The notes beneath the pieces were generated by a model. That model searched no databases. It was not told where the DNA came from and saw only the letters and a program-made list of their open reading frames with translations. The position numbers were made by a program, and so were the translations under genes. Positions 48,605-58,432 of a stretch of DNA of 64,000 nucleotides are shown here, piece after piece; within the stretch, counting starts at the first letter, position 1, and every line of letters starts with the position of its first letter. This DNA is from Maribacter arcticus (GTDB lineage Bacteria > Bacteroidota > Bacteroidia > Flavobacteriales > Flavobacteriaceae): the NCBI RefSeq assembly GCF_900167935.1, contig NZ_FUYL01000002.1, positions 527,695 to 591,694 on the forward strand. The letters run 5' to 3'.

Positions 48605-48964
48605 TTAATTAGTAGGTTGACCAAATGTCAATAAGTTGTGGTCAGGATCTAGTAAAGAAAATTCCCTTTGCCCCCATGGCCGCACCCCTAACTTACCGTT
48701 GGGATGAATAGGCACGTTATTATTTAATAACACTTGGTATATTGTATCAATATCGTTAGTTCGAATATAAACTTGACCATAATTTTCTTTTGGATTAAGG
48801 GCTTCAAAAAGAAAAAAATGTATTTGTATTTTATCTTTTTCTAGCATTAAATACTCTGGATATTCATTACTTCCATATGCTGTGAATCCTAAGAAATCGA
48901 TGTAGTATTTCTTTGTTTTCGCCTTGTTTCGCATGGGTAATTTTGGCTGTATAGAAACTAACAT
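48605..48964 (-). CDS. VOC (glyoxalase/bleomycin-resistance) family protein
   Basis: The 119-residue protein has the paired beta-alpha-beta-beta-beta modules of the vicinal oxygen chelate fold: an N-terminal half ending YPEYLMLEKDKIQIHFFLFE and a C-terminal half QVYIRTNDIDTIYQVLLNN with the final GQREFSLLDPDHNLLTFGQ. This pattern is that of small bleomycin-resistance-like binding proteins (dimeric) rather than true glyoxalase I. Ligand unknown. It converges with katG. Confidence 0.84.
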   Translation of the reverse strand: MLVSIQPKLPMRNKAKTKKYYIDFLGFTAYGSNEYPEYLMLEKDKIQIHFFLFEALNPKENYGQVYIRTNDIDTIYQVLLNNNVPIHPNGKLGVRPWGQREFSLLDPDHNLLTFGQPTN

Positions 48965-49187
48965 TACTTTGATTAATTTTATTAATACTCTGATTTAAAG
49001 ATAGCCTTTATACTAGAATTATGAAGCTAATATCACAATTAGCACTTTTGAACAATTTTTAATAGTTGACTATGGTTGTTTTTATGATATTATTTACGAG
49101 TATTAGTGTAACAATTGCCTATGAAATACTACTAATAACAAGAAGGTATTTAGTATCTTATCAGTATTAACTATAAACTTAAAAATT

Positions 49188-50117
49188 ATGGGCTCATTTA
49201 TTTGGATTCCGATTGTGATTTTGACGATTTTCACTATTCTATCGGGCGTATTTATTGTGAAACAACAGACGGCAGTTTTAATTGAAACCTTTGGAAGATT
49301 TACCAGTGTAAGACAATCTGGTATACAATTTAAAATTCCATTCGTACAACGTATTTCTGCTCGAATCGGTTTAAGAATTCAGCAGCTTGATGTAATTATT
49401 GAAACAAAAACCCTTGACGATGTTTTTGTTAAGCTAAAAGTATCGGTGCAATATGTAGTGATTAAAGAGAAAGTGTATGATGCATTTTACAAATTGGAAT
49501 ATCCACATGAGCAGATTACTTCTTATGTATTTGATGTTGTTAGGGCTGAAGTGCCTAAAATGAAATTGGACGACGTTTTTGTTAAGAAAGATGATATTGC
49601 AATAGCGGTAAAATCAGAATTGCAAGAGGCCATGTTAGATTATGGATTTGATATCATAAAGACATTGGTTACTGATATTGACCCAGACGCTCAGGTTAAA
49701 GAAGCCATGAACCGTATTAATGCGTCTGAACGACAAAAAACTGCTGCCCAATTTGAGGGAGATGCTGCTCGTATTTTAATAGTAGAGAAGGCCAAAGCTG
49801 AGGCAGAGAGCAAAAGACTACAGGGGCAAGGTATCGCAGATCAGAGAAGAGAGATAGCACGTGGATTAGAAGAGTCTGTTGAAGTGTTGAATAAAGTTGG
49901 TATAAATTCTCAAGAAGCTTCAGCTTTAATAGTTGTAACCCAACATTATGATACGTTACAAAGTATTGGTGAGGCGACAAATACAAATCTAATTCTATTA
50001 CCTAATTCACCACAAGCGGGTAGTGATATGTTGAATAATATGGTGGCTAGTTTTACCGCGAGTAATATGATTGGCGAAAGCATGAAAAAAACCAACAAAC
50101 CAACTATTAAAAAGTAA
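49188..50117 (+). CDS. SPFH/Band 7 (stomatin-like) membrane protein
   Basis: The 309-residue protein has a single N-terminal helix (WIPIVILTIFTILSGVFIV) and then an SPFH domain (about 25-200), visible as QQTAVLIETFGRFTSVRQSG, FKIPFVQRISARIGLRIQQL and VDVVRAEVPKMKLDDVF-like sequence, followed by an Ala/Glu-rich coil with the QGIADQRREIARGLEES block. Such proteins assemble into membrane rings and organise lipid microdomains or proteases. No NfeD partner gene is adjacent, which favours the slipin-independent YbbK-like branch; function is otherwise open. Confidence 0.88.
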   Translation: MGSFIWIPIVILTIFTILSGVFIVKQQTAVLIETFGRFTSVRQSGIQFKIPFVQRISARIGLRIQQLDVIIETKTLDDVFVKLKVSVQYVVIKEKVYDAFYKLEYPHEQITSYVFDVVRAEVPKMKLDDVFVKKDDIAIAVKSELQEAMLDYGFDIIKTLVTDIDPDAQVKEAMNRINASERQKTAAQFEGDAARILIVEKAKAEAESKRLQGQGIADQRREIARGLEESVEVLNKVGINSQEASALIVVTQHYDTLQSIGEATNTNLILLPNSPQAGSDMLNNMVASFTASNMIGESMKKTNKPTIKK

Positions 50118-50142
50118 TATTTACAAAATTATAAAAGTTGAT

Positions 50143-50176
50143 AAAACCCAAAAACCTAGATGTTTTTGGGTTTTTT
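50143..50176 (+). terminator. Intrinsic terminator after the SPFH gene
   Basis: AAAACCCAAAAAC and GTTTTTGGGTTTT form a 13-pair stem with a six-base loop and a following T-run, 26 bases past the stop. Confidence 0.88.
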
Positions 50177-50308
50177 AATGGATTTATATGGAGTTCTAAA
50201 AAACTAAACTCAATAACCATCACTTTCTTTTTTAACAGCCGAAAAACGCACATTTATGGCTATAAGTCAATCCTGTCAAATTAATTACACCCAAAGGTCT
50301 AATGCATA

Positions 50309-50345
50309 AAAAAAGCCCTTAGACAGCATGTCTAAGGGCTTTTTT
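50309..50345. terminator. Bidirectional terminator before the glnS 3' end
   Basis: AAAAAAGCCCTTAGACA and TGTCTAAGGGCTTTTTT form a perfect 17-pair stem with a three-base loop, the strongest terminator here. It serves glnS on the minus strand and backs up the SPFH terminator. Confidence 0.93.
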
Positions 50346-50399
50346 ATATCACCATCTTCAATAGTATTTGACTTATATGATAAGCAATACCTATACTAT

Positions 50400-52082
50400 T
50401 TATTTATCTTGAATTTTTGCCCAAGAATCACGTAAACCTACAGTTCTATTAAACACTAGATTTTCACTGGTAGTATCTGGATCTACACAGAAATATCCAA
50501 TTCGTTGAAATTGAAAACGCTCGCCTGGTTGTGCATTTTTAAGAGCAGGCTCTACATATCCGGTAATTACACTCAAAGAATCTGGATTAATAAAATCTAG
50601 AAAATCTTTGTCTTTATGCGTATCAGGACTTTCATCTGTAAAAAGACGATCGTATAATCGAATCTCTGTTGGTACAGCATGAGCTATTGAAACCCAATGC
50701 AATGTTCCTTTTACCTTACGTAAACTTTCTTCTGTACCGCTACCACTCTTACTTTTAGTATCATAAGTACATTGTACTTCAGTAACATTCCCATCGGTAT
50801 CTTTTGTGCAACTCTCTGCTTTAATGATATACCCATTCTTTAATCGAACCTCACTGCCTAATTTTAGGCGGAAGAATTTTTTATTTGCCGCTTCTTTAAA
50901 ATCTTCTTGTTCTATATATATTTCTCTAGAAAATGGCACTTGGCGTGTTCCGGCAGTATCATCTTCAGGCGAATTTTCAGCTTCTAACCATTCGATCTCA
51001 CCTTCAGGATAATTAGTGATTACGAGTTTTAAAGGATTTAAAACACCCATTACTCTATGAGTAGTTTTATTTAAATGCTCTCTAATATTAAATTCAAGTA
51101 GCGAAACATCGATAAGGTTATCTCGTTTTGCAATACCTATAGTATCAACAAAATTACGAATTGACTCTGGCGTATACCCTCTCCTGCGCAAACCAGATAT
51201 GGTTGGCATTCTAGGATCATCCCATCCGGTAACCAAGCCTTGTTCAACTAATTGTAACAGTTTACGTTTACTGACTACAGTATGACTTAGGTTACGACGA
51301 GCAAACTCTCTTTGCTTCGGTCGCATTCTTTTAGGGTCATATACTTGGTCTAAAAACCAATTGTACAATTCACGGTGCATTGCAAATTCTAATGTACAGA
51401 ATGAATGAGAAACTTGCTCAATATAATCGCTTTCACCATGTGTCCAATCATACATTGGATAAATACACCAATCGGTATTTGTTCGATGATGGGCTTTATG
51501 TAGTATACGATACATTATAGGATCTCGCATTAACATATTGGAAGAGGCCATGTCTATCTTTGCTCTTAAAACATGAGTTCCTTCTTGAAACTCTCCGTTT
51601 TTCATCTTTTCAAAAAGCTCAAGATTTTCTTTTATCGACCTATTTCTGTTTGGGCCATTCACTCCTGGTTCTGTAGGTGACCCTTTTTGGGAAGCCATTT
51701 CTTCAGAAGACTGATTATCTACATAAGCCTTATCAGCTTTAATTAAAAGTACTGCCCAATCGTAAAGTTGTTGGAAGTAATCAGAAGCATACCGTTCGGT
51801 ATTCCACTTAAACCCTAGCCATTCCACATCTTTTTTGATGGCGTCTACGAATTCTTGCTCCTCTTTTGCAGGGTTGGTGTCATCAAATCTAAGATTAACA
51901 GGGGCATTATATCGTAGACCTAATCCGAAGTTTAGGCATATAGAACTGGCATGACCAATGTGTAAATAGCCATTAGGTTCAGGGGGAAATCGAAAACGAA
52001 GTTCTTCTTTGGTATACCCATTTACCAAGTCTTCCTCCACAATTTGCTCAATAAAATTTAAAGACTTTGGTGTCTCGCTCAT
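50400..52082 (-). CDS. glnS: Glutaminyl-tRNA synthetase
   Basis: The 560-residue class I enzyme charges tRNA-Gln directly, as also seen in gamma-proteobacteria and eukaryotes rather than most bacteria. HIGH motif: FPPEPNGYLHIGHASSICLN; KMSKS-like: HTVVSKRKLLQLVEQG; the central block WDDPRMPTISGLRRRGYTPE and a beta-barrel C-terminal anticodon-binding domain (from about residue 340) are characteristic. Length matches the family. The gene is not linked to gltX (8 kb away) and has its own -7 box and terminator. Confidence 0.96.
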   Translation of the reverse strand: MSETPKSLNFIEQIVEEDLVNGYTKEELRFRFPPEPNGYLHIGHASSICLNFGLGLRYNAPVNLRFDDTNPAKEEQEFVDAIKKDVEWLGFKWNTERYASDYFQQLYDWAVLLIKADKAYVDNQSSEEMASQKGSPTEPGVNGPNRNRSIKENLELFEKMKNGEFQEGTHVLRAKIDMASSNMLMRDPIMYRILHKAHHRTNTDWCIYPMYDWTHGESDYIEQVSHSFCTLEFAMHRELYNWFLDQVYDPKRMRPKQREFARRNLSHTVVSKRKLLQLVEQGLVTGWDDPRMPTISGLRRRGYTPESIRNFVDTIGIAKRDNLIDVSLLEFNIREHLNKTTHRVMGVLNPLKLVITNYPEGEIEWLEAENSPEDDTAGTRQVPFSREIYIEQEDFKEAANKKFFRLKLGSEVRLKNGYIIKAESCTKDTDGNVTEVQCTYDTKSKSGSGTEESLRKVKGTLHWVSIAHAVPTEIRLYDRLFTDESPDTHKDKDFLDFINPDSLSVITGYVEPALKNAQPGERFQFQRIGYFCVDPDTTSENLVFNRTVGLRDSWAKIQDK

Positions 52083-52101
52083 GTCATTATATTTCAGTCT
52101 A

Positions 52102-52109
52102 CAAAAGTA
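52102..52109 (-). promoter_or_regulatory. -7 promoter box for glnS
   Basis: The minus strand reads TACTTTTG, an exact consensus box, 20 bases before the glnS ATG. A matching TTG at -33 is not obvious. Confidence 0.6.
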
Positions 52110-52307
52110 GCAAAATTGCCTTAAATGAAGGGTTTAAATTAAACACACCTTATATAAAATGAGTTTCACAACAGAAATCTTCCTTCCGACAACATTAAAT
52201 TCCAGTTTGTCGGATTAAATAACATATTTGTCTATGGATTGATGGAATAGTGAAATTTTTTATTAACCATCTTTTCAACCGTAGTGGCCCCATAACTACA
52301 AATACTT

Positions 52308-54554
52308 ATGAAAACCTTGACCAAAAAATCAATTTTTAGCGCATTAGTAGTGCTTTTCAGTGTCATTCAATTATCGGCACAAGCAATAGTAATCAATGCA
52401 CCCGAACCGGCTGACAATCCAAATTTGTCAGGAAGCACTCCTTGGTCCGCCATTTGTGCTGGTAACGGTGGATTCAATGAATACTATGTTAACATCAGTT
52501 GGATAGGAACCGCAAATGTCGGTAACGAGTTTATTCTTGAACTGTCTGATGCTAATGGAAGTTTCGCTAACGCACAAACACTCAAGACAATTACTGATAA
52601 GAATACGGTAAAAGATTTCGACACAAGCTTTCCTGTCCCTACCGATACTCGTGGTCAAGGATATAAAATGCGTGTACGAAGCACTGATCCTGTAAAGATT
52701 GGTTCAGCATCATCGGCATATAATATGTATTATATGGATGTGACGTCTAATTTAAATATTAGCGAATTAGGTGATGGTGTTCCTCCTGGGAGTGTTTGTA
52801 GTACTAGTGCCATAACTCTTCAAGTTGACAATATCGCAAATCCTGAAACCTATCAGTATATTTGGTTTAGAAGTGGTACTGAACTTACTGGAGAAAAAGG
52901 ACATACATTGAATGTAACCCAAACGGGTATGTATAATGTGTATGTTGATTATGGCCCAATATGTACCGGTTCAGGAAATACCGATTCAAATATTGTTGAT
53001 GTTAACATTGGGGGCACTGGAGCAGGAATTGCTATTAATACCCCAACGAAAACATCTCTTTGTAGTACCGACACAGAAGTATTAAGTATAAATCAAACAA
53101 ATACTTCTTGGAACTATCAATGGTATAAGAATGGAACTGAAATTTTGGGCGCTACAGGAACAAGTTATACGGTAAATGCTGCAATTGCAGGATTTGAAGC
53201 TGATTATGCTGTTGAAATTGCTGGTACAGGAATATGTAACGAACTATCAGAAGTTGTCACTATAACGAATGCCGAGTTGTATACCGTAACTGTTGACAAT
53301 GAATTGAACTTGGTTCTTTTGCCTACACAAAATCATGTGTTAACCGTTAGTACAACTGCAAATACACCAAGTTATAAATGGTTTAGAAATACTATCGAAG
53401 TAATTGGTGAAACGAATAGTTCTTTAACTATTTCTGAAGATGGGGAATATTATGCAGAGGTTACCCAAACGGGTGGCGCTTGTTCTGTTTCTTCTAAAAA
53501 TTCAGAGATTACTACAGTAGTATCCCCAGCGTCATTCGAGATTACTACAAACTATACTGGCTCGTATACTGCATGTGAAACTACAAGTATTACAATAGGT
53601 ATTGAATTAATTAACGCTGTTGCTGACAACGGTGCTAAAACAGATGTAACTAGTTCATTAATTGATGCTTTTACATATCAATGGCAAAAAGATGGTGCAG
53701 ATGTTACTGGGGCTACTAGTAAAAATATTAGTCTGGCATCAAATTTAGAAAATGGTAATTACCTTTTAAATGCAACTATTGAAACTTTTGATATCAACTC
53801 AAATACCTTATCTGCTCAATTACTAACTAGTGAAACTGTAAATATTACAGGTTCTGGAACTGTTTTTTGTAGTGGAGGGGAAACAATAACAATAAGCACA
53901 TTAACCGATTTAAGCTCATCATCTTTCGATTGGCAATTAAATGGTTCGTCAATAAACACAACGGATGCTATAGTGACCGTATCAACTCCTGGCACCTATA
54001 CATTAGTGTTAGATAGAGATGGTTGTTCTTTAATTTCAAATGAGATTACAATTACACCTTTAGACCAGAACCTGATAACACTAGATGCAGGTAATGAAAT
54101 CGTTATTCCAGAAGGAACTACTAAAATAGTAACTGCGACTGGAGGTACAGCATACCGATGGGTAGATTCTAATTCATCAGAAATTAGTAACTCTGATAGT
54201 ATTACTTTCTCTGAAGCAGGTACGTATACGTTAATTGCTTCTATAGATAATTGTGAGATTATTAAGCAATTAGATGTAACCTTTTTAGACACGTTTAAAG
54301 TTCCTAATGTAATTACCGTAAATGGAGATGGCATTAATGACCAATGGGTAATTCCAAATTCATATTCAAACAAAGTAGAAGTTAATGTGATTATCTACAA
54401 TGAACAAGGTCAAGAAATTATAAATGAATTCAATTATAAAAATAATTGGCCGCAGTCTACGACTGCTTTCACTAAACAAAATATGGTGTTCTATTACAAA
54501 ATAAGGAACGCCAGTGAGGTACTCAAACAGGGTACTATCACCGTAATACGATAA
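52308..54554 (+). CDS. Secreted Ig-repeat protein with type-B (CHU_C-like) sorting domain
   Basis: The 748-residue protein has a signal peptide (SIFSALVVLFSVIQLSAQA). Six Ig-like modules, each with a central Trp, are visible: YQYIWFRSGTELTG, WNYQWYKNGTEILG, SYKWFRNTIEVIGE, TYQWQKDGADVTG, SSFDWQLNGSSINT and AYRWVDSNSSEIS. The C-terminus (KVPNVITVNGDGINDQWVI to the end) is a gliding-motility-type C-terminal domain of the CHU_C/type-B class used by the type IX secretion system. It is probably exported through the T9SS and surface-exposed. The PorP/SprF-like gene follows after 13 bases, which supports an adhesin/partner pair. Confidence 0.9.
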   Translation: MKTLTKKSIFSALVVLFSVIQLSAQAIVINAPEPADNPNLSGSTPWSAICAGNGGFNEYYVNISWIGTANVGNEFILELSDANGSFANAQTLKTITDKNTVKDFDTSFPVPTDTRGQGYKMRVRSTDPVKIGSASSAYNMYYMDVTSNLNISELGDGVPPGSVCSTSAITLQVDNIANPETYQYIWFRSGTELTGEKGHTLNVTQTGMYNVYVDYGPICTGSGNTDSNIVDVNIGGTGAGIAINTPTKTSLCSTDTEVLSINQTNTSWNYQWYKNGTEILGATGTSYTVNAAIAGFEADYAVEIAGTGICNELSEVVTITNAELYTVTVDNELNLVLLPTQNHVLTVSTTANTPSYKWFRNTIEVIGETNSSLTISEDGEYYAEVTQTGGACSVSSKNSEITTVVSPASFEITTNYTGSYTACETTSITIGIELINAVADNGAKTDVTSSLIDAFTYQWQKDGADVTGATSKNISLASNLENGNYLLNATIETFDINSNTLSAQLLTSETVNITGSGTVFCSGGETITISTLTDLSSSSFDWQLNGSSINTTDAIVTVSTPGTYTLVLDRDGCSLISNEITITPLDQNLITLDAGNEIVIPEGTTKIVTATGGTAYRWVDSNSSEISNSDSITFSEAGTYTLIASIDNCEIIKQLDVTFLDTFKVPNVITVNGDGINDQWVIPNSYSNKVEVNVIIYNEQGQEIINEFNYKNNWPQSTTAFTKQNMVFYYKIRNASEVLKQGTITVIR

Positions 54555-54567
54555 GCTAAAGCTCACC

Positions 54568-56736
54568 ATGCTAAAGAAAAGTGTTTTATATCTATTGTTA
54601 TTTGTGTTTGCTATCATGAAGGTTAGCGGGCAACAGGAGAATCCGTTTGTTGCGTATGATGTTCCTGCCCAAAACCTTTTAAAGTATAACCGATTTTTAA
54701 TAAATCCTACCTTTTCAACGGTTAGGGAAGATAAATCGTATATCAACTTGCTTCACCGAAACCAATCGGTACAATTTGACGATAACAATCAAAACTATTT
54801 CTTAAGTTATAGTGGTCGTATTAGTGATAGAACGGGTCTTGGATTAAGTTTATATTCTCAACAATCAGGAACGCTTAGTAACTTTGGGGTGTTGGCAAAT
54901 TATGCCTATGGAGTAAAGCTTAATGATAAAAGTAATTTAACTTTTGGCGCAAATGTATCTTACTATAATAGTGGGTTCGACCAAAGCAGAGCCTCAACAG
55001 TAGAAATTGATCCTTTTTTAGCGGGACTACAAGATCAAAACTTATTATCATTTCAACCTGGGCTAAACCTTTCTTACGGTAAGTTTGATGTTGGTGTTTT
55101 CGCAGAAAACTTATTTGACTATAATCTTAAAACTAGTGCGTCTTTAACTGAATTTAAGGATAAAACCTTTTCAGGACATTTACAATATACCCATCAGTTT
55201 GAAAATCAAGCCGGCATATTTGAGGAAGGACGACTTATGCCATTGGCAAGAGTTAGAAAAGTTGGAGTAGAGGATGTAACCTTAGGTGGGAGTTTAATAT
55301 TAGACCTTCCAAAATTAGGGTGGATTCAAGCAGGGTATGATAGCTTTTATGGTGCTGCAGCTGGTGTAGGGTTCAACCTTAACCGTAGAATATCTTTGGG
55401 GTATACCATGGAAAAAGGGTTGTCTAATAATTTTGACAATTTCGGACTTACTCATGAAATCTCTTTTGCATATTCTTTCTCACCTAATCTTACTGAAGAT
55501 AGGGTCATGTTAGAAGATGATTACGAAGACGATTTAGTACAGAATGATTTAGAGCCTGAAAATATGGCAACAAATGAAGTAATAGAAGAGCTAAAACAAA
55601 AATTGGCGGAAAATGATGCCATTATAGAAGAGTTGATGTTTCGCCAAGATTCATTGGAAGCCACTCGCCAAACTGATTTAGAACGTCGTTTTGAAATGGT
55701 TATGCGAATGGTGAGAAATGAAACAAACGGCGATAGACCAGATTTAGAAAAAAGAGCGAAAGAGCTTTTTATGGATGATGACACTAAAACCGGAGTTGCC
55801 TCGGCTCAAAACCTAAGTAAAATAGAAGAACCTTCAACGGTAGACATTTTAAATAATCAGAAGCAACAAGATAGGGTAGCCGTTACAGATAATAGTAGTA
55901 ATACTGCAGTTGGAAGGAAAAATGTAGCCGAGTCGAACACTACGCGTAATCAAATAATCGATACAAAAGCAAATGACCTCGTACAACCAAAAGATGCGGT
56001 TGTGGCAAATAGACCAAGAAAAGTAGTTAAGCCTGTTGCTAAATCCGAAGTTGTTCAAGACGGAGTAAAAAGTAGAAAATTCAAGAACTTACCCAATGTA
56101 ACTGATGGCTATTATGTAGTTGCGAATGTATATAAAGGGGGTAAGTACATGGACAAATTTTTGACCACATTAAATAACAAAGGCATAAAAGCAGATTACA
56201 TTGATAATCCAGATAACGGACTTAAATATGTTTACCTACAACGATATGAAACCTTTAATGATGCAGTAGCTGCGTATGATTCTAAATTAAATGGTAAGTA
56301 CGATGGTGCTATGTGGATTATGAATGTTGACAATAAATATACCAATGAAGCCTACGCAAGTAATGTAAATAAAATAAAAAATAAATCTTCTAAATATGAT
56401 TCTGATGTACTTACCACAAATGTGGTTGTGAAAGACAATGTAGGGTCTAAAGATGCTGATCCCAAATCATATGTTATTGAAGGCACCGGATCTGGATATT
56501 ATTTAATTGCTAATGTATTTGCAAACCCTAATAACGCAAAGAAATTTGTAAAACTTCTAAATTCTTTTGGCTTAAGCGCTAGTTATTTTATCAACCCAAA
56601 GAATAACTATAGGTATGTATATCTTAAAAAGCATGACTCTTGGACAAACGCTCTTATATCGTATTATTCAAAACTAAATGACGCGTATAATGACAAGATG
56701 TGGATAATGCGTGTGAACCAAGAACAGATGGCTTAG
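54568..56736 (+). CDS. PorP/SprF family T9SS outer-membrane protein with two C-terminal SPOR-like repeats
   Basis: The 722-residue protein has a signal peptide (VLYLLLFVFAIMKVSGQQ). Residues about 20-310 are a PorP/SprF beta-barrel: YDVPAQNLLKYNRFLINPTF at the start, later YNSGFDQSRA, LSYGKFDVGVFAENLFDY and LPKLGWIQAGYDSFYGAAAG. An acidic/coiled linker follows (about 315-505), and then two related SPOR-like domains of about 80 residues (511-590, 635-720), each with 'GYY...ANV', 'YVYL' and 'KMWIM'-type elements. SprF-type proteins help the T9SS deliver SprB-type adhesins. The family's usual length is about 300-340, so the tail is an extension. SPOR domains bind denuded murein, hence a possible wall anchor (inference). 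Confidence 0.86.
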   Translation: MLKKSVLYLLLFVFAIMKVSGQQENPFVAYDVPAQNLLKYNRFLINPTFSTVREDKSYINLLHRNQSVQFDDNNQNYFLSYSGRISDRTGLGLSLYSQQSGTLSNFGVLANYAYGVKLNDKSNLTFGANVSYYNSGFDQSRASTVEIDPFLAGLQDQNLLSFQPGLNLSYGKFDVGVFAENLFDYNLKTSASLTEFKDKTFSGHLQYTHQFENQAGIFEEGRLMPLARVRKVGVEDVTLGGSLILDLPKLGWIQAGYDSFYGAAAGVGFNLNRRISLGYTMEKGLSNNFDNFGLTHEISFAYSFSPNLTEDRVMLEDDYEDDLVQNDLEPENMATNEVIEELKQKLAENDAIIEELMFRQDSLEATRQTDLERRFEMVMRMVRNETNGDRPDLEKRAKELFMDDDTKTGVASAQNLSKIEEPSTVDILNNQKQQDRVAVTDNSSNTAVGRKNVAESNTTRNQIIDTKANDLVQPKDAVVANRPRKVVKPVAKSEVVQDGVKSRKFKNLPNVTDGYYVVANVYKGGKYMDKFLTTLNNKGIKADYIDNPDNGLKYVYLQRYETFNDAVAAYDSKLNGKYDGAMWIMNVDNKYTNEAYASNVNKIKNKSSKYDSDVLTTNVVVKDNVGSKDADPKSYVIEGTGSGYYLIANVFANPNNAKKFVKLLNSFGLSASYFINPKNNYRYVYLKKHDSWTNALISYYSKLNDAYNDKMWIMRVNQEQMA

Positions 56737-58432
56737 AGGAGCTTAAAACCAACTAAGGCAATACTTACCATGTAGTTTTAATCGGACATTAAGGCAAGTG
56801 TTTTATAAAGTAAAAGGGTATTAATCTATACTTGAAGTTGAATACATCTTGTTCTTCTATTTTGCTTTCTTTAAAAAACCTAATACTTTATTTCTAAAGT
56901 AGATTTCGAGAATACCGTTTCCAATTTCTTCATATTAGCATTTTAGAGTCGCTATTAATTAGTGTGGATGAAATGACTTACTTCAGGTTGATTGATTTTT
57001 ATAGGCCTTCATTATTCTGATGCTTAATTATTAATTCTAATTGAAATATTCTTAAAGACTAATCATGCTATAAATAGTATGAAATTAGGAGGGTGTTTGA
57101 GCTTCTTAAACTTCATACAACCGAAAACAACCAAACTTGTTATTAGATGTTTAATTCGGGTTTATTGTGCTCGCATATCACTTACTTAAGGTTCGTTATA
57201 ACCTGATTGTTAATCGAGGTAGAGTAATAGGCAAGGACCGTTTTCTTTTAATGTCTCAAGCTTTGAAACAGAGCGGTGGTGCCTAATTCAATAATACCTG
57301 TTTGGGGAGTTCTTAAAAGCGTTTAATTGCGCTTAGAGCACCTTGTAGAAGCTCATTTTTAGGATGTTTTTTCGGATATCATTTTTTCAAATAACCATTA
57401 TAAACGCTGACTTTGACAAATTAAGATTTACAAGATGATTTATCTTTTCCTATATGGACAGAATCAATTTTGAGTTCTGTAATTAGAGGCAAAAAGCTAA
57501 ATACAGTAATGATAATAAGGGTTCTACTTTTAAAATTGCTAACTCCAAACCTTATGACATTTTTAAATCGTTAATTCAGAAGATTCAAATTTAACCAGTG
57601 CCTTTTTATACAGAGTGTCAAGTTTCGCAATGCTCTTTTGTTACATCTTTTCTCTTAACAAGTAATTAAAAACAACCTTCTATTCAACGTATTAATTCTA
57701 ATAAATTAAATGAATCTTGACGTGAAAAAAGTCTATTATTTAACCCAAATAAATTTTCTATAGAAATGATACGACAAGTTTTTTATAAAATGAAAACTTA
57801 ATAGACATTGTTTAAATCAAGTAAGTTAAAAGATGACAAATCAATAAATAGTGCTCCTTTTAAGGTTAAATAAACCTATTGATTTTGATGTTTTATTTTT
57901 AGAAAAGCACTCCAAAAGCAGGCGTTTTTTATGAATAATACCTATGGGTGAAATATTAAATTAGTAGCTAAACCCCCTTCTTTTAAATATATAAAATTCA
58001 GTTAGTATTTTGAATATTAATTTGAGAATAGCCTGTTAGAATTTTAGCATTTTTTGACGGGTATTTTTTAAAATTTTAATGAAATTTCCATCCTTTTCTT
58101 GGAAGGTTTTGGTTTCATTTTTATTAATATTTTCGTTGTTAAAATTGTGTTTTCACCTCTTAAATCAACTACGGCCTGTTTATATTAATGGAACGATTTT
58201 AGCCCAAAAGAAGAAATTATAATTCCTCTGAAAAGTGGTTGAAGGCTTTAAAAAAGGCATTTTATAAGAAATCAAACCCATTCGAATTGCTGTTTCACAA
58301 CAGAAACTGATCATACCACAACAATAAATTCTTCACTTTGCCACTATAGTGAATATTTGTTATAGGAGAGATACGTCTAGAACGATTTGAATTTTTAATC
58401 GATTGAATGATTTTCTTCAATAAGTAAAGAAC
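56737..58432. other. 1.7 kb gene-free stretch upstream of the adhesin gene
   Basis: No open frame of appreciable length appears in either strand, and the sequence is AT-rich with stops in all frames. I find no exact TAnnTTTG promoter box, no terminator with a T-run after the SPOR gene, and no tRNA-like structure. Small inverted repeats occur, for example TACTTTA-TTTC-TAAAGTA at 56884-56901 and a palindrome CACTATAGTG at 58342-58351. It may be a long promoter/leader for the adhesin, the remains of a lost gene, or a small-RNA site; the sequence alone does not decide. Confidence 0.4.

Noticed and set aside
52083..52307. Promoter of the Ig-repeat/PorP pair
   Set aside because: The sequence ACATATTTG near 52230 has TTTG but the preceding bases do not fit TAnn, so I do not call a promoter.
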